Origin: 630D-37 sp037478835
GTDB lineage: Bacteria; Chloroflexota; Anaerolineae; Anaerolineales; Villigracilaceae
Assembly (NCBI GenBank): GCA_037478835.1
Contig: JBBFLV010000004.1
Location: forward strand, 194,006 to 258,005
Direction: 5' to 3'
Length of the DNA: 64,000 nucleotides
In this document: in pieces, positions 1 through 7,994 of the stretch
Numbering within the stretch: the stretch's first letter is position 1
How the letters are laid out: each line of letters starts with the position of its first letter
Made by a program: the position numbers and the translations under genes
The notes under the pieces: generated by a model
Databases searched by the model: none
Told to the model about the DNA's origin: nothing
What the model saw: only the letters and a program-made list of their open reading frames with translations

Positions 1-4
1 AAGA

Positions 5-61
5 ACGTTTACAAGCTGTTAACCCACTGTTCTTTTGGAGTTAAGAGGCGACTGATATTCT
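5..61 (+). promoter_or_regulatory. PHO-box-like array and -10 element of the pst operon
   Basis: Four GTT-starting half-sites begin at 7, 18, 29 and 40, exactly 11 nt apart (GTTTACA, GTTAACC, GTTCTTT, GTTAAG). PhoB/PhoP-type regulators bind direct repeats with this 11-nt period. The last half-site ends about 10 nt before a possible extended -10 (TG at 53-54, TATTCT at 56-61), the geometry of an activated Pho promoter where the PHO box replaces the -35. The phoB/phoR genes lie downstream. The array may start before the window. Binding by the local PhoB is inferred. Confidence 0.6.
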
Positions 62-98
62 CGAATTGACAAATCAAAATACCGAAAGGAGAGAAAAC

Positions 99-1127
99 AT
101 GAAACGTCTATCTCTGTTCGCCCTTCTGATCCTAATGGTGGTCGTGCTTTTGACTGCCTGTGGAGGGAGGACCACTCCTGCCGCTCCATCTGAAGGTGGT
201 GTAACCTCTCCGGAAGCCACTATTCTGGTAGATGGTTCCAGCACGGTCGCTCCGATCACCATGGCGATCGCTGAAGAATTCCAGGCACAATATCCGAATG
301 TGCGCGTGCCGGTTGGCATTTCCGGCACCGGTGGTGGTTTCAAGAAGTTCTGCGCCGGCGAGACGGATATCTCCAATGCTTCGCGTCCGATCAGATCCTC
401 TGAAATAGAAGTTTGTCAGCAAAATGGCATTGAATACATTGAGCTTCCTGTAGCATATGATGGCCTGGCGGTTGTGGTCAATCCGGGAAATGATTTTGTT
501 TCCTGCCTCACGGTTGAAGAACTGAAAAAAGCGTGGGAACCTGATGCCGAGGGCAAAATTACGAACTGGAACCAAGTACGTGCAGATTTTCCGGATCGTC
601 CCTTGAGCCTGTATGGCGCCGGCACCGATTCGGGCACCTATGATTACTTCACCGAGGCCATCGTGGGCAAGGCCGGTGCCAGTCGGGGCGACTATCTACC
701 TAGCGAGGATGACAATGTGCTTGTCCAGGGCGTTTCCGGTGATGAAAATGCCCTGGGATTCTTTGGCCTGGCTTACTATGAAGAGAACAAGGATAAGATC
801 AAACTGGTGGCTGTGGATGGAGGGAATGGGTGTGTCCTGCCGAGCGTGGAAGCGGTGATGAACGGCACCTATCAACCGCTTTCTCGACCGCTTTTCATCT
901 ACGTCAGTCGTGCCAGCATTGATAAGAAGCCGGAAATCGATCTCTTCATCAAGTTTTATCTGGAAAACGCGGCCAGCCTGAGCGCCGAGGTCGGTTATAT
1001 TCCTTTGCCGCAAGAGATTTACCAACTGGCTTTGGAACGCTACAACAAACGCATCACCGGTACCGTGTTCGGAGGTGAAACACCGGTTGGGGTTTCCTTG
1101 CAAGATTTGCTTTCCAAGGAAAAGTAA
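99..1127 (+). CDS. pstS: Phosphate ABC transporter substrate-binding lipoprotein PstS
   Basis: High-affinity phosphate receptor of the PstSCAB importer, anchored outside the membrane. The 342-residue product opens with a lipoprotein signal peptide (hydrophobic stretch to residue 19, then T-A-C with the lipidated Cys at 21) and a Gly/Pro/Ser linker. The mature part has the family's phosphate-loop motifs, 'DGSSTVAPIT' near the N-terminus and 'YGAGTDSGTYDYF' in the middle. The ATG at 99 is chosen over an upstream TTG at 66 because a Shine-Dalgarno sequence (AAAGGAG) lies just before it and the signal peptide then starts cleanly with MKRL. First gene of pstSCAB, under the PHO-box-like promoter at 5-61. 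Confidence 0.95.
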   Translation: MKRLSLFALLILMVVVLLTACGGRTTPAAPSEGGVTSPEATILVDGSSTVAPITMAIAEEFQAQYPNVRVPVGISGTGGGFKKFCAGETDISNASRPIRSSEIEVCQQNGIEYIELPVAYDGLAVVVNPGNDFVSCLTVEELKKAWEPDAEGKITNWNQVRADFPDRPLSLYGAGTDSGTYDYFTEAIVGKAGASRGDYLPSEDDNVLVQGVSGDENALGFFGLAYYEENKDKIKLVAVDGGNGCVLPSVEAVMNGTYQPLSRPLFIYVSRASIDKKPEIDLFIKFYLENAASLSAEVGYIPLPQEIYQLALERYNKRITGTVFGGETPVGVSLQDLLSKEK

Positions 1128-1195
1128 CTTTAGCCCGTACGCGGTTATAATCACGGGTGGTGTCTGCAAAAGGGCACTACCCCGGAGGTTTCCAT

Positions 1196-2107
1196 ATGCG
1201 TTCGTCGCTCTTGCGTGCTGAATACCGACGTACCTGGTGGACGGAGAAAATTGTCAAAGGAGTGCTCTTTGGCATGGCGTTGATCTCCGTTCTCACCACA
1301 GTGGGGATTGTCTTTGTTTTGTTGCGCGAGACGATCTCTTTTTTCCTCCAGGTTTCACCGGCGCAATTTTTCCTGGATACGCGCTGGACTCCCCTCTTTG
1401 CATCGAAACGTTTTGGCATCTGGCCGCTGGTGAACGGCACATTTCTTGTCACCCTCGTAGCGCTTGTTGTGGCTTTGCCGCTAGGATTGCTGGCGGCAAT
1501 TTTTATGAGCGAATACGCCGGTACCACCCTGCGTCGATGGTTGAAGCCTGTACTGGAGATTCTGGCGGGCATTCCCACCGTCGTCTACGGCTATTTTGCG
1601 CTCACCTTCATCACGCCATTGCTGCAGCGCATCTTCCCCCAAACCCAGGTATTCAACGCATTGAGCGCCGGCTTGGCGATGGGCTTTATGATCTTGCCCT
1701 TGGTGGCTTCGCTTTCAGAGGATGCCTTTTCTGCCGTTCCCTATTCCCTGCGCGAGGCGGCCTATAGCCTGGGAGCGACACGACTGGAAGTGGCAACTCA
1801 AGTGGTTTTGCCTGCCGCTTTTTCTGGTGTGACCGCGGCCTTTATCCTTGCCTTCTCGCGTGCTGTGGGCGAGACGATGATCGTTGCCATCGCCGCCGGT
1901 CAACAGCCGAAGTTGACCCTCAACGTGCTCGAATCCATTGAGACGATGACAGCCTACATTGTGCAGGTCAGCCTAGGAGATACGCCTCATCAAAGCATCG
2001 CCTATCTGACAATCTTTGCTGTTGGCATGATGCTCTTCCTGATCACGCTGACCCTGAATATCATCAGTCACTTTGTGGCGCAAAAGGTGCGGGAGGTTTA
2101 TCAATGA
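1196..2107 (+). CDS. pstC: Phosphate ABC transporter permease PstC
   Basis: Membrane-spanning half of the PstCA channel. The 303-residue product has about six hydrophobic helices and a binding-protein-dependent permease signature near residue 200 ('EAAYSLGATRLEVATQVVLP'), the EAA loop that docks on the PstB ATPase. The ATG at 1196 follows GGAGG at 1184-1188; the GTG at 1157 would add 13 residues not typical of the family and has no ribosome site. The gene lies 68 nt after pstS and its stop overlaps the pstA start by 4 nt (ATGA), indicating translational coupling. Confidence 0.95.
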   Translation: MRSSLLRAEYRRTWWTEKIVKGVLFGMALISVLTTVGIVFVLLRETISFFLQVSPAQFFLDTRWTPLFASKRFGIWPLVNGTFLVTLVALVVALPLGLLAAIFMSEYAGTTLRRWLKPVLEILAGIPTVVYGYFALTFITPLLQRIFPQTQVFNALSAGLAMGFMILPLVASLSEDAFSAVPYSLREAAYSLGATRLEVATQVVLPAAFSGVTAAFILAFSRAVGETMIVAIAAGQQPKLTLNVLESIETMTAYIVQVSLGDTPHQSIAYLTIFAVGMMLFLITLTLNIISHFVAQKVREVYQ

Positions 2108-2988
2108 ATCGGGTGCCTGTTTTGCGCAATCCGACCGAAGATGACCTGAAGCGTCGTCATCGCAAAGGAATGATCTTCGCCGCTTTGGCTTTTGGGGCGA
2201 TTTTGTTGGCCATTCTGGTATTGGTTACCCTTCTGATCGATGTATTTCTGGATGGCTTGCCCTGGCTGCGCCCGGAGCTTTTCACTCAGTTCCCTTCCCG
2301 TTTTCCGGAAAAGGCCGGCTTGCGCTCTGCGCTTCAGGGGACCTTTTGGCTAATGATCCTGACCGCCGTGATGGCGATTCCTATGGGGGTTGGAGCGGCA
2401 ATTTATTTGGAAGAATATGCGACTAAAGGACGCCTGACGCGCTGGATTGAGATCAATGTGGCCAACCTGGCGGGGGTGCCATCCATCATCTACGGTTTGT
2501 TGGGGCTTGGGTTGTTTGTGCGTGGTCTCGGCCTAGGGCGGAGCCTGCTGGCCGGCGCGATGACGATGTCGCTGCTCGTGCTTCCCATTGTTATTGTTTC
2601 ATCGCGGGAAGCGTTGCGTGCCGTCCCTCGTTCTCTACGTGAGGCCGCCATTGCCCTAGGGGCTACCCCTTGGCAGGTCATCCGGGATCACACGGTGCGC
2701 TATGCCATGCCCGGCATCCTCACCGGTGTCATCCTGGCTCTTTCACGTGCTATCGGCGAAACAGCGCCTTTGATCACCATCGGCGCGCTTACTTACATTG
2801 CTTTTGACCTGCGCAGCCCCTTTGACCTTTTCACCGTGATGCCGATCCAGATTTTTAACTGGGTCTCTTTGCCGAAGAAGGAATTTCAAGCGTTGGCGGC
2901 GGCAGGGATTATTGTTTTACTGGTAATGACCCTCTTGATGAATGCGTTAGCCATTTTCCTGCGCAATCGTTTGCAACAGAGGTGGTGA
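2104..2988 (+). CDS. pstA: Phosphate ABC transporter permease PstA
   Basis: Second permease subunit of the phosphate importer, 294 residues with about six membrane helices. The EAA loop is visible near residue 180 ('EAAIALGATPWQVIRDHTV'), followed by the 'LSRAIGETAPL' segment characteristic of PstA. The start overlaps the pstC stop (ATGA at 2104) and its own stop is 1 nt before the pstB start, so pstC, pstA and pstB should be translated as one coupled unit. Confidence 0.95.
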   Translation: MNRVPVLRNPTEDDLKRRHRKGMIFAALAFGAILLAILVLVTLLIDVFLDGLPWLRPELFTQFPSRFPEKAGLRSALQGTFWLMILTAVMAIPMGVGAAIYLEEYATKGRLTRWIEINVANLAGVPSIIYGLLGLGLFVRGLGLGRSLLAGAMTMSLLVLPIVIVSSREALRAVPRSLREAAIALGATPWQVIRDHTVRYAMPGILTGVILALSRAIGETAPLITIGALTYIAFDLRSPFDLFTVMPIQIFNWVSLPKKEFQALAAAGIIVLLVMTLLMNALAIFLRNRLQQRW

Positions 2989-2989
2989 C

Positions 2990-3769
2990 ATGGTAGAAAC
3001 GATCATGGAAGTTCGTAATCTCAGCGTTTGGTATGGAGAGTTTCGCGCTATCCAGGAGATCAATCTTCCCATTTATCGCAACAGGATCACGGCGATCATC
3101 GGACCTTCTGGTTGTGGGAAGAGCACATTGCTGCGTGCTCTTAACCGCATGAATGAGCTGATGCCGAATGTGCGCACCGAGGGAGAAGTACTTCTGGAGG
3201 GTCAAAACATTTATGCACCGGGTATCGACCCGGTGGCTGTGCGCCGTCGGATAGGTATGGTCTTTCAGAAACCGAATCCTTTTCCGAAGAGTATTTATGA
3301 GAATATTGCCTGGGGAGTGCGCATTAACGGCTTTCGCGGCTCGCGTGCCGAAATGGATGCCTTGGTGGAGAATGCTCTGAGACAAGCCGCCTTGTGGGAT
3401 GAAGTAAAACATAAACTTCACCAAAGTGGCTATTCTCTTTCCGGTGGTCAGCAGCAACGCCTGTGCATTGCCCGTGCCATTGCGCTGCAACCGGAAGTCA
3501 TTCTGATGGACGAACCCGCCTCGGCCCTTGATCCAATTGCCACCCTGCGCATCGAAGAGCTGATGCACGAACTCAAAAAGAACTACACCATTGTGGTGGT
3601 GACACATAACATGCAACAGGCGGCTCGCGTTTCGGATTACACAGCCATGATGATGCTGGTGGGCGATACCCGCTCCGGCACGGTGATTGAATTCGGCGAA
3701 ACGCAGCGCATTTTCACCCGACCTTCGGATAAGCGCACCGAAGATTACGTCACCGGGCGCTTTGGATAA
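2990..3769 (+). CDS. pstB: Phosphate ABC transporter ATP-binding protein PstB
   Basis: ATPase that drives phosphate uptake through PstCA. The 259-residue product has every nucleotide-binding motif: Walker A 'GPSGCGKST' near residue 38, the ABC signature 'LSGGQQQR', Walker B 'VILMDEPASALDP' and the switch-histidine segment 'VVVTHNMQQAAR'. The 'RALNRMNELMP' segment after Walker A is diagnostic of PstB. It closes the pst operon. The usual next gene, phoU, is absent from the window. The 150 nt after the stop hold no clear terminator. Confidence 0.96.
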   Translation: MVETIMEVRNLSVWYGEFRAIQEINLPIYRNRITAIIGPSGCGKSTLLRALNRMNELMPNVRTEGEVLLEGQNIYAPGIDPVAVRRRIGMVFQKPNPFPKSIYENIAWGVRINGFRGSRAEMDALVENALRQAALWDEVKHKLHQSGYSLSGGQQQRLCIARAIALQPEVILMDEPASALDPIATLRIEELMHELKKNYTIVVVTHNMQQAARVSDYTAMMMLVGDTRSGTVIEFGETQRIFTRPSDKRTEDYVTGRFG

Positions 3770-3920
3770 CCAAAAATATCTCGGAATTCGCATTTGTCTG
3801 TGTTGATCCGTGTCCTATTTCCGATAAAGTTGTGATGTCGGAGAGTGAATGTGAACGGTGTCTTTGCTGAAAGATAGTAGAGCAGTTTCTTGGCCAATCT
3901 ATTTGAGCCGCGATCGGTTT

Positions 3921-4496
3921 TTATTGCGATTTTCGCGTAGCCAAAATATGACCTAGCCACTTTTCCGTCTGCTCCGGCTGCCGAAAATGCAAAATGTATA
4001 GATGATGGTATTCAGGTCGGCTCAGCCACTCGGTGTATTCACGCTTGCGTCGCCAGTAGTTTTTGAACAACCAGTGCCAAAGGGAATCTTCTGACCAGAT
4101 CTTGAAATGATGCCACAATGATTCGTAGTTACTGCCCCACAGGAGCTCTTGCCGCCACCAGCGCCGGAAAATGCGGAAGGTTAATCGCCAGAAGACTGTC
4201 CAAAGCGGATAATCGAGCCAGATAACGGCCTGCGCCCGCGACCAGATCAGATGACGTACTTGAGAATAGTTCCCATCTGTTACCCAGCGTGGGGCACGTG
4301 TGGCCATTTCCACCAATGCCTGGAATTCTTCCGGTGGGGTTGTTTGCCAGTTTTGCCGCCAATTCAGCGCGTCCAACTCAATGTGTTCCAGAGCAAGTTG
4401 CTGGGCTAGCCGCTTGGCCAGCGTGGATTTGCCGGCACCGGTGCTTCCGATGATCGCAATACGGGTGTAAGGGAACTCTGTATCCATTGTGTGCAT
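3921..4496 (-). CDS. FlaR/adenylate-kinase-like P-loop kinase
   Basis: Small P-loop NTPase resembling proteins annotated as DNA topology modulation protein FlaR or adenylate-kinase-related kinases; the substrate is unknown. The 191-residue product carries Walker A 'GSTGAGKST' near residue 17, then 'LDALNWRQNW' and a Trp-rich middle with 'WVTDGNYS' and 'VIWLDYPLW', all typical of this family. Starts at 4496 or 4487 (MDTEFPY) are both possible and neither has a Shine-Dalgarno sequence. It is divergent from phoB, with start codons 0-9 nt apart, so each promoter must lie inside the other gene. A role in phosphate metabolism is only suggested by position. Confidence 0.75.
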   Translation of the reverse strand: MHTMDTEFPYTRIAIIGSTGAGKSTLAKRLAQQLALEHIELDALNWRQNWQTTPPEEFQALVEMATRAPRWVTDGNYSQVRHLIWSRAQAVIWLDYPLWTVFWRLTFRIFRRWWRQELLWGSNYESLWHHFKIWSEDSLWHWLFKNYWRRKREYTEWLSRPEYHHLYILHFRQPEQTEKWLGHILATRKSQ

Positions 4497-5183
4497 ATGG
4501 GCTATCTGATTTTGATTGTGGAAGATGAGCCGACTCTGCGACAGGTGCTTGCATATAACCTGCGCAAGGAGGGATATCGCGTTGAAGTGGCCACGGATGG
4601 GTGGCAGGCTTTGGAAAGCGCAAAGCGCCTACAGCCCGACCTAATTCTACTGGATGTGATGTTACCCGGCCTGGACGGTTTTGATGTCACTCGTCGGCTG
4701 CGCCAAGAAATGACCGTGCCTATTCTCATGCTCACAGCACGCACAGAAGAAATTGATCGGGTTGTGGGTCTGGAGGTCGGGGCGGATGATTATATCCTCA
4801 AACCGTTTTCCATGCGGGAGTTATTGGCGCGCATTAAGGCGCATTTGCGGCGATCCGCTCTGTCGCAGACGGAAGAGACGAGCCAAGTGCTCACGTTCGA
4901 TAACTTAATCATTTCGGTCGATCGGCGTGAAGTGACCATCAACGGACGTTTGTTGCATTTGAAGCCAAAAGAATACGATTTGCTCCTCTTCTTTGCTCGG
5001 CATCCACGGCGGGTACTTTCGCGTGAGTATATCCTCAATCAGGTGTGGGGTTGGGAGTATACCGGCGATAGCCGTACCGTAGATGTGCATGTCCGCTGGT
5101 TGCGGCAGAAGATCGAACCGGACCCGAAGCATCCGACGCGCATCGTGACCGTGCGCGGCGGAGGCTATCGGTTTGAAGGATAG
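4497..5183 (+). CDS. phoB: Response regulator, OmpR/PhoB family
   Basis: DNA-binding response regulator that probably activates the pst operon under phosphate limitation. The 228-residue product has a receiver domain with the acidic pocket at 9-10, phosphoacceptor Asp53 in 'LILLDVMLPG' and the conserved Lys in 'YILKPF'. A winged-helix DNA-binding domain follows, ending in 'DVHVRWLRQKIEPDP' and 'TVRGGGYRF'. The ATG at 4497 begins the receiver fold directly; a GTG at 4491 is the alternative. No ribosome site is visible. phoR follows after a repeat-filled spacer. Identity as PhoB rather than another OmpR-family regulator rests on the pst neighbourhood. Confidence 0.88.
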   Translation: MGYLILIVEDEPTLRQVLAYNLRKEGYRVEVATDGWQALESAKRLQPDLILLDVMLPGLDGFDVTRRLRQEMTVPILMLTARTEEIDRVVGLEVGADDYILKPFSMRELLARIKAHLRRSALSQTEETSQVLTFDNLIISVDRREVTINGRLLHLKPKEYDLLLFFARHPRRVLSREYILNQVWGWEYTGDSRTVDVHVRWLRQKIEPDPKHPTRIVTVRGGGYRFEG

Positions 5184-5218
5184 ACCGTTGACGGTGGACA
5201 ATGGACCGTAGACGGTGA
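5183..5218 (+). repeat. GGACGGT-type dispersed repeat, copy 1
   Basis: Short degenerate tandem of GACGGTGGA / GACCGTAGACGGT units beginning at the phoB stop codon. A longer copy of the same word family occurs at 51150-51208, upstream of glgC. Units are roughly 8-10 nt and imperfect. No coding potential is seen. Confidence 0.55.
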
Positions 5219-5275
5219 TCCCTGAGCTGTTGACAGAGGGTATGTGCACATGAACGTTGAACGGCAGCTCCCATC

Positions 5276-5418
5276 CCTCCCGTTCTCCCGTTCTCCCGTT
5301 CTCCCGTTCTCCCGTTCTCCCTTCTCCCTTCTTCCCCTCTTCTCTCGCTCTCCCGTTCTCCCGTTCTCCCGTTCTCCCTTCTCCCGTTCTCCAATTCTCC
5401 CGTTCTCGTGCTCTCCCT
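5276..5418 (+). repeat. CT-rich octamer array (CTCCCGTT)n before phoR
   Basis: About 140 nt built from CTCCCGTT units with variants CTCCCTT and CTCTCGCT; the plus strand is almost pure pyrimidine. It fills the spacer between phoB and phoR and ends about 10 nt before the phoR ATG, leaving that gene without a ribosome site. The complementary word GAGAACGG/GAGAGCGG recurs on the plus strand at 36107-36258 and 39245-39335, so this is a dispersed family. The open frame through it (5244-5543) merely translates the repeat. Confidence 0.85.
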
Positions 5419-5427
5419 TAACCCTCC

Positions 5428-6660
5428 ATGTCCGCCATTTCCCTTCTCCTCCTGCTCTTACTCCTTCTGATCTCCTGGCAATACCTCCGTCTGCATCGCC
5501 GAGTGAAAGAGTATGCGGCTCATTTGCGAAGAGATCGGCCTGAAGTGCCCGCTTGGGTTTCCGGATTAGAGGACCTTTCTGCGGCGATCCATGCTCTGTT
5601 TTTATCCTTGCAGGAACAATTGCAGCAGGAGCGAGAGGAACGGGCGCGGCTAACGATGCTCTTAGAGCAATTAAGCGATGCGGTCCTGTTGGTGGATGAA
5701 AACGGGCTGGTGACCTTTTTGAACCCGGCCGCAGAACGTCTCTTTCAGGTTTCCTCTCAGCTGGCGCTAGGGCATCCGGTGGATGAAGTGTTGCGTTATC
5801 ATCGTCTAATCGAGACCTGGCGTCTTAGCCGCGAGCGCCACGAGGCCTATTCTGAATGGATCGAATGGCCACGACGCCGACTTTTTCTTCATTGCATTGT
5901 CGTTCCCGATCGATATAGAAGTGGTGGCAGCCTGCTATTGATCCAGGATCTGACCCGCCTGCATCAGCTTGAAACGATGCGGCGCGATTTTGTCACGAAC
6001 TTTTCCCACGAAATACGCACGCCCCTGACGACCATCCAGGCGCTTGCCGAGACCTTACGCGGCGGTGCCCTGGAAGATGCTTCGGTGGCGCATCAGTTTC
6101 TGGAGCAGATCGAGCACCAGGTCCAGGCCCTGACCCGCCTTGCCGAAGGCTTGCTGGAGCTTTCGCAGCTGGAATCCGGCACCGTTCCGATCAAGGTGCA
6201 GCCTGTGGAGGTCCTTTCGCTTCTGGAACGTGTCGCCGAACGCCTGCGCTGGCAAATCGAACAGGCGGGTTTGAGCCTGATTCTGGAGTGTGTGGCACTG
6301 CCTCCTGTTCTGGCCGATCCTCTTCGCTTGGAGCAGGTGCTGATCAACCTCTTGCAGAATGCGATCCGGTTTTCACCGCCGGGTAAGCGCATTTGGGTTT
6401 CGGCCGTATACGAAAGTGAGTCAGAGCGCATTCATTTTTCGGTCCGTGATGAGGGGAAAGGGATTCCTGAAGAGCATCTGCCGCGCATTTTTGAGCGTTT
6501 CTACAAGGCGGATGCCTCTGAAGGCCATGGCTTAGGGTTGGCGATTGCGCGTCATATCATCGAGGCGCATAATGGCCGTATCTGGGTGGAAAGTACCTTG
6601 GGAAAAGGCACTACGTTTCATTTTATACTGCCGGCGGCTTCCCAAGTCGAGCTTGAGTAA
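5428..6660 (+). CDS. phoR: PhoR-like sensor histidine kinase with PAS domain
   Basis: Membrane-anchored sensor kinase, presumed partner of PhoB. The 410-residue product has one N-terminal membrane helix (about residues 4-20), a short linker, a PAS domain (about 75-170, 'DAVLLVDENGLVTFLNPAAE'), the phosphoacceptor helix with His194 in 'NFSHEIRTPL', and a HATPase domain with N-box 'NLLQNAIRFSP', 'DEGKGIPEEHLPRIFERFY' and 'GHGLGLAIARHI'. With one helix and almost no extracytoplasmic loop it probably senses phosphate status through the Pst complex rather than an external ligand, as in PhoR systems. The ATG at 5428 follows a CT-rich repeat with no Shine-Dalgarno sequence. Confidence 0.9.
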   Translation: MSAISLLLLLLLLLISWQYLRLHRRVKEYAAHLRRDRPEVPAWVSGLEDLSAAIHALFLSLQEQLQQEREERARLTMLLEQLSDAVLLVDENGLVTFLNPAAERLFQVSSQLALGHPVDEVLRYHRLIETWRLSRERHEAYSEWIEWPRRRLFLHCIVVPDRYRSGGSLLLIQDLTRLHQLETMRRDFVTNFSHEIRTPLTTIQALAETLRGGALEDASVAHQFLEQIEHQVQALTRLAEGLLELSQLESGTVPIKVQPVEVLSLLERVAERLRWQIEQAGLSLILECVALPPVLADPLRLEQVLINLLQNAIRFSPPGKRIWVSAVYESESERIHFSVRDEGKGIPEEHLPRIFERFYKADASEGHGLGLAIARHIIEAHNGRIWVESTLGKGTTFHFILPAASQVELE

Positions 6661-6716
6661 ATCATTTTTGCCAGAAGCTCATCATCGCCGTGGTAAAATA
6701 CTTCCCAGGAGACCTT

Positions 6717-7994
6717 ATGTCCTCTTTTTTGGGCTATCGTTGCTCTCTTTGTAGCACAGAATATACGCCAGAACAGGTACGCTATACTTGTCCAAGGGAT
6801 GGGGGAAACCTGGATGTTGTCCTGGATTATGCCTCGATCCGCGCGCGCTATCGAGCCGAAGATATTGTGAGCCGTGCCGAGGCTTCGATCTGGCGATACT
6901 TGCCCCTCTTGCCGTTGGATGAGCCCCCTGGCGGAGAAGGTACGCCCTTGCACGCGGTGGGACATACCCCGGTTTTCAGCCTGCCGCGCTTGGCCGAAAA
7001 ACTGGGATTACGTGCTTTGTGGTTGAAAGATGAGAGCCGTAACCCGACGGCTTCGTTCAAGGATCGTGCCAGTGCCGTCGTTGTGGCGCGGGCACGGGAG
7101 ATCGGCGCCGATACGGTAGTGACCGCTTCGACCGGTAACGCCGGCGCTGCGCTGGCCGGCATGGCGGCGGCGGCCGGCCTTCAGGCGGTGATCTTTGCGC
7201 CCCGCACGGCGCCCCAGGCAAAAATCGCCCAATTGCTTGTTTTCGGTGCGCGCGTGCTCCTGGTGGATGGCACGTACGATGATGCCTTCGATCTGAGCAT
7301 CCAGGCGGCAAATGAGTTTGGCTGGTATTGTCGCAATACCGGCTACAATCCCTTTACTGCCGAGGGAAAGAAGACGGCGGCTTTTGAAATCTGGGAGTGG
7401 TGGCAGGGAGCACACAGTGCCTGGCATCGCCTGATCGGGGAGGATATGGATCATCCACCACTGACCATCTTCGTTTCCGTAGGAGATGGGAATATCATCT
7501 CCGGCCTGCACAAAGGATTCAAGGACCTGTTGGAACTCGGCTGGTTATCGCGCTTGCCGCGCTTGGTGGGCGTACAGGCCAAAGGTTCGGCAGCGGTTGC
7601 CCAGGCCTTTCATGCGCAGACCGAACAGATTACCCCGGTCAAAGCGGAAACGATCGCCGATAGTATCTCGGTCGATTTGCCGCGGGATGGGGTCCGTGCC
7701 GTGCGCGCCGCGCGTCAGACCGGAGGCACGTATGTGACGGTCGGTGACGAAGAAATTCTGGCGGCCATTGCCGAGCTGGGCAAATTCGGCATCTTTGCCG
7801 AGCCGGCCGGGGCGGCGGCATATGCCGGGCTGATCGCCGCACGACGCCAGGGCCTTATTCAGCCGGATGATCCGGTTTTGGTCCTGAATACCGGCAGTGG
7901 GCTGAAAGATGTGCGGGCGGCCATGCAGGCTGTGCCGCAGGCGCCGATCATCGAGCCTACTCTGGATGCTGTTCGGCGTTGGATCAGACCATGA
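6717..7994 (+). CDS. thrC: Threonine synthase
   Basis: PLP enzyme converting O-phosphohomoserine to threonine and phosphate, the last step of threonine biosynthesis. The 425-residue product has a small N-terminal zinc-ribbon-like patch (Cys9, Cys12, Cys25), as in many bacterial and archaeal ThrC proteins. The PLP lysine is Lys115 in 'NPTASFKDR', the phosphate-binding loop is 'STGNAGAALAG', and the family's 'SVGDGNIISG' segment follows. The ATG at 6717 has AGGAG 6 nt upstream and is preferred to the GTG at 6690. The stop overlaps the next gene by 4 nt (ATGA at 7991). Confidence 0.93.
   Translation: MSSFLGYRCSLCSTEYTPEQVRYTCPRDGGNLDVVLDYASIRARYRAEDIVSRAEASIWRYLPLLPLDEPPGGEGTPLHAVGHTPVFSLPRLAEKLGLRALWLKDESRNPTASFKDRASAVVVARAREIGADTVVTASTGNAGAALAGMAAAAGLQAVIFAPRTAPQAKIAQLLVFGARVLLVDGTYDDAFDLSIQAANEFGWYCRNTGYNPFTAEGKKTAAFEIWEWWQGAHSAWHRLIGEDMDHPPLTIFVSVGDGNIISGLHKGFKDLLELGWLSRLPRLVGVQAKGSAAVAQAFHAQTEQITPVKAETIADSISVDLPRDGVRAVRAARQTGGTYVTVGDEEILAAIAELGKFGIFAEPAGAAAYAGLIAARRQGLIQPDDPVLVLNTGSGLKDVRAAMQAVPQAPIIEPTLDAVRRWIRP

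Noticed and set aside
5244..5543. 99-residue plus-strand ORF with (SRSPVLPF) repeats
   Set aside because: It is a translation of the CTCCCGTT octamer array and overlaps the phoR start; no family and no ribosome site.
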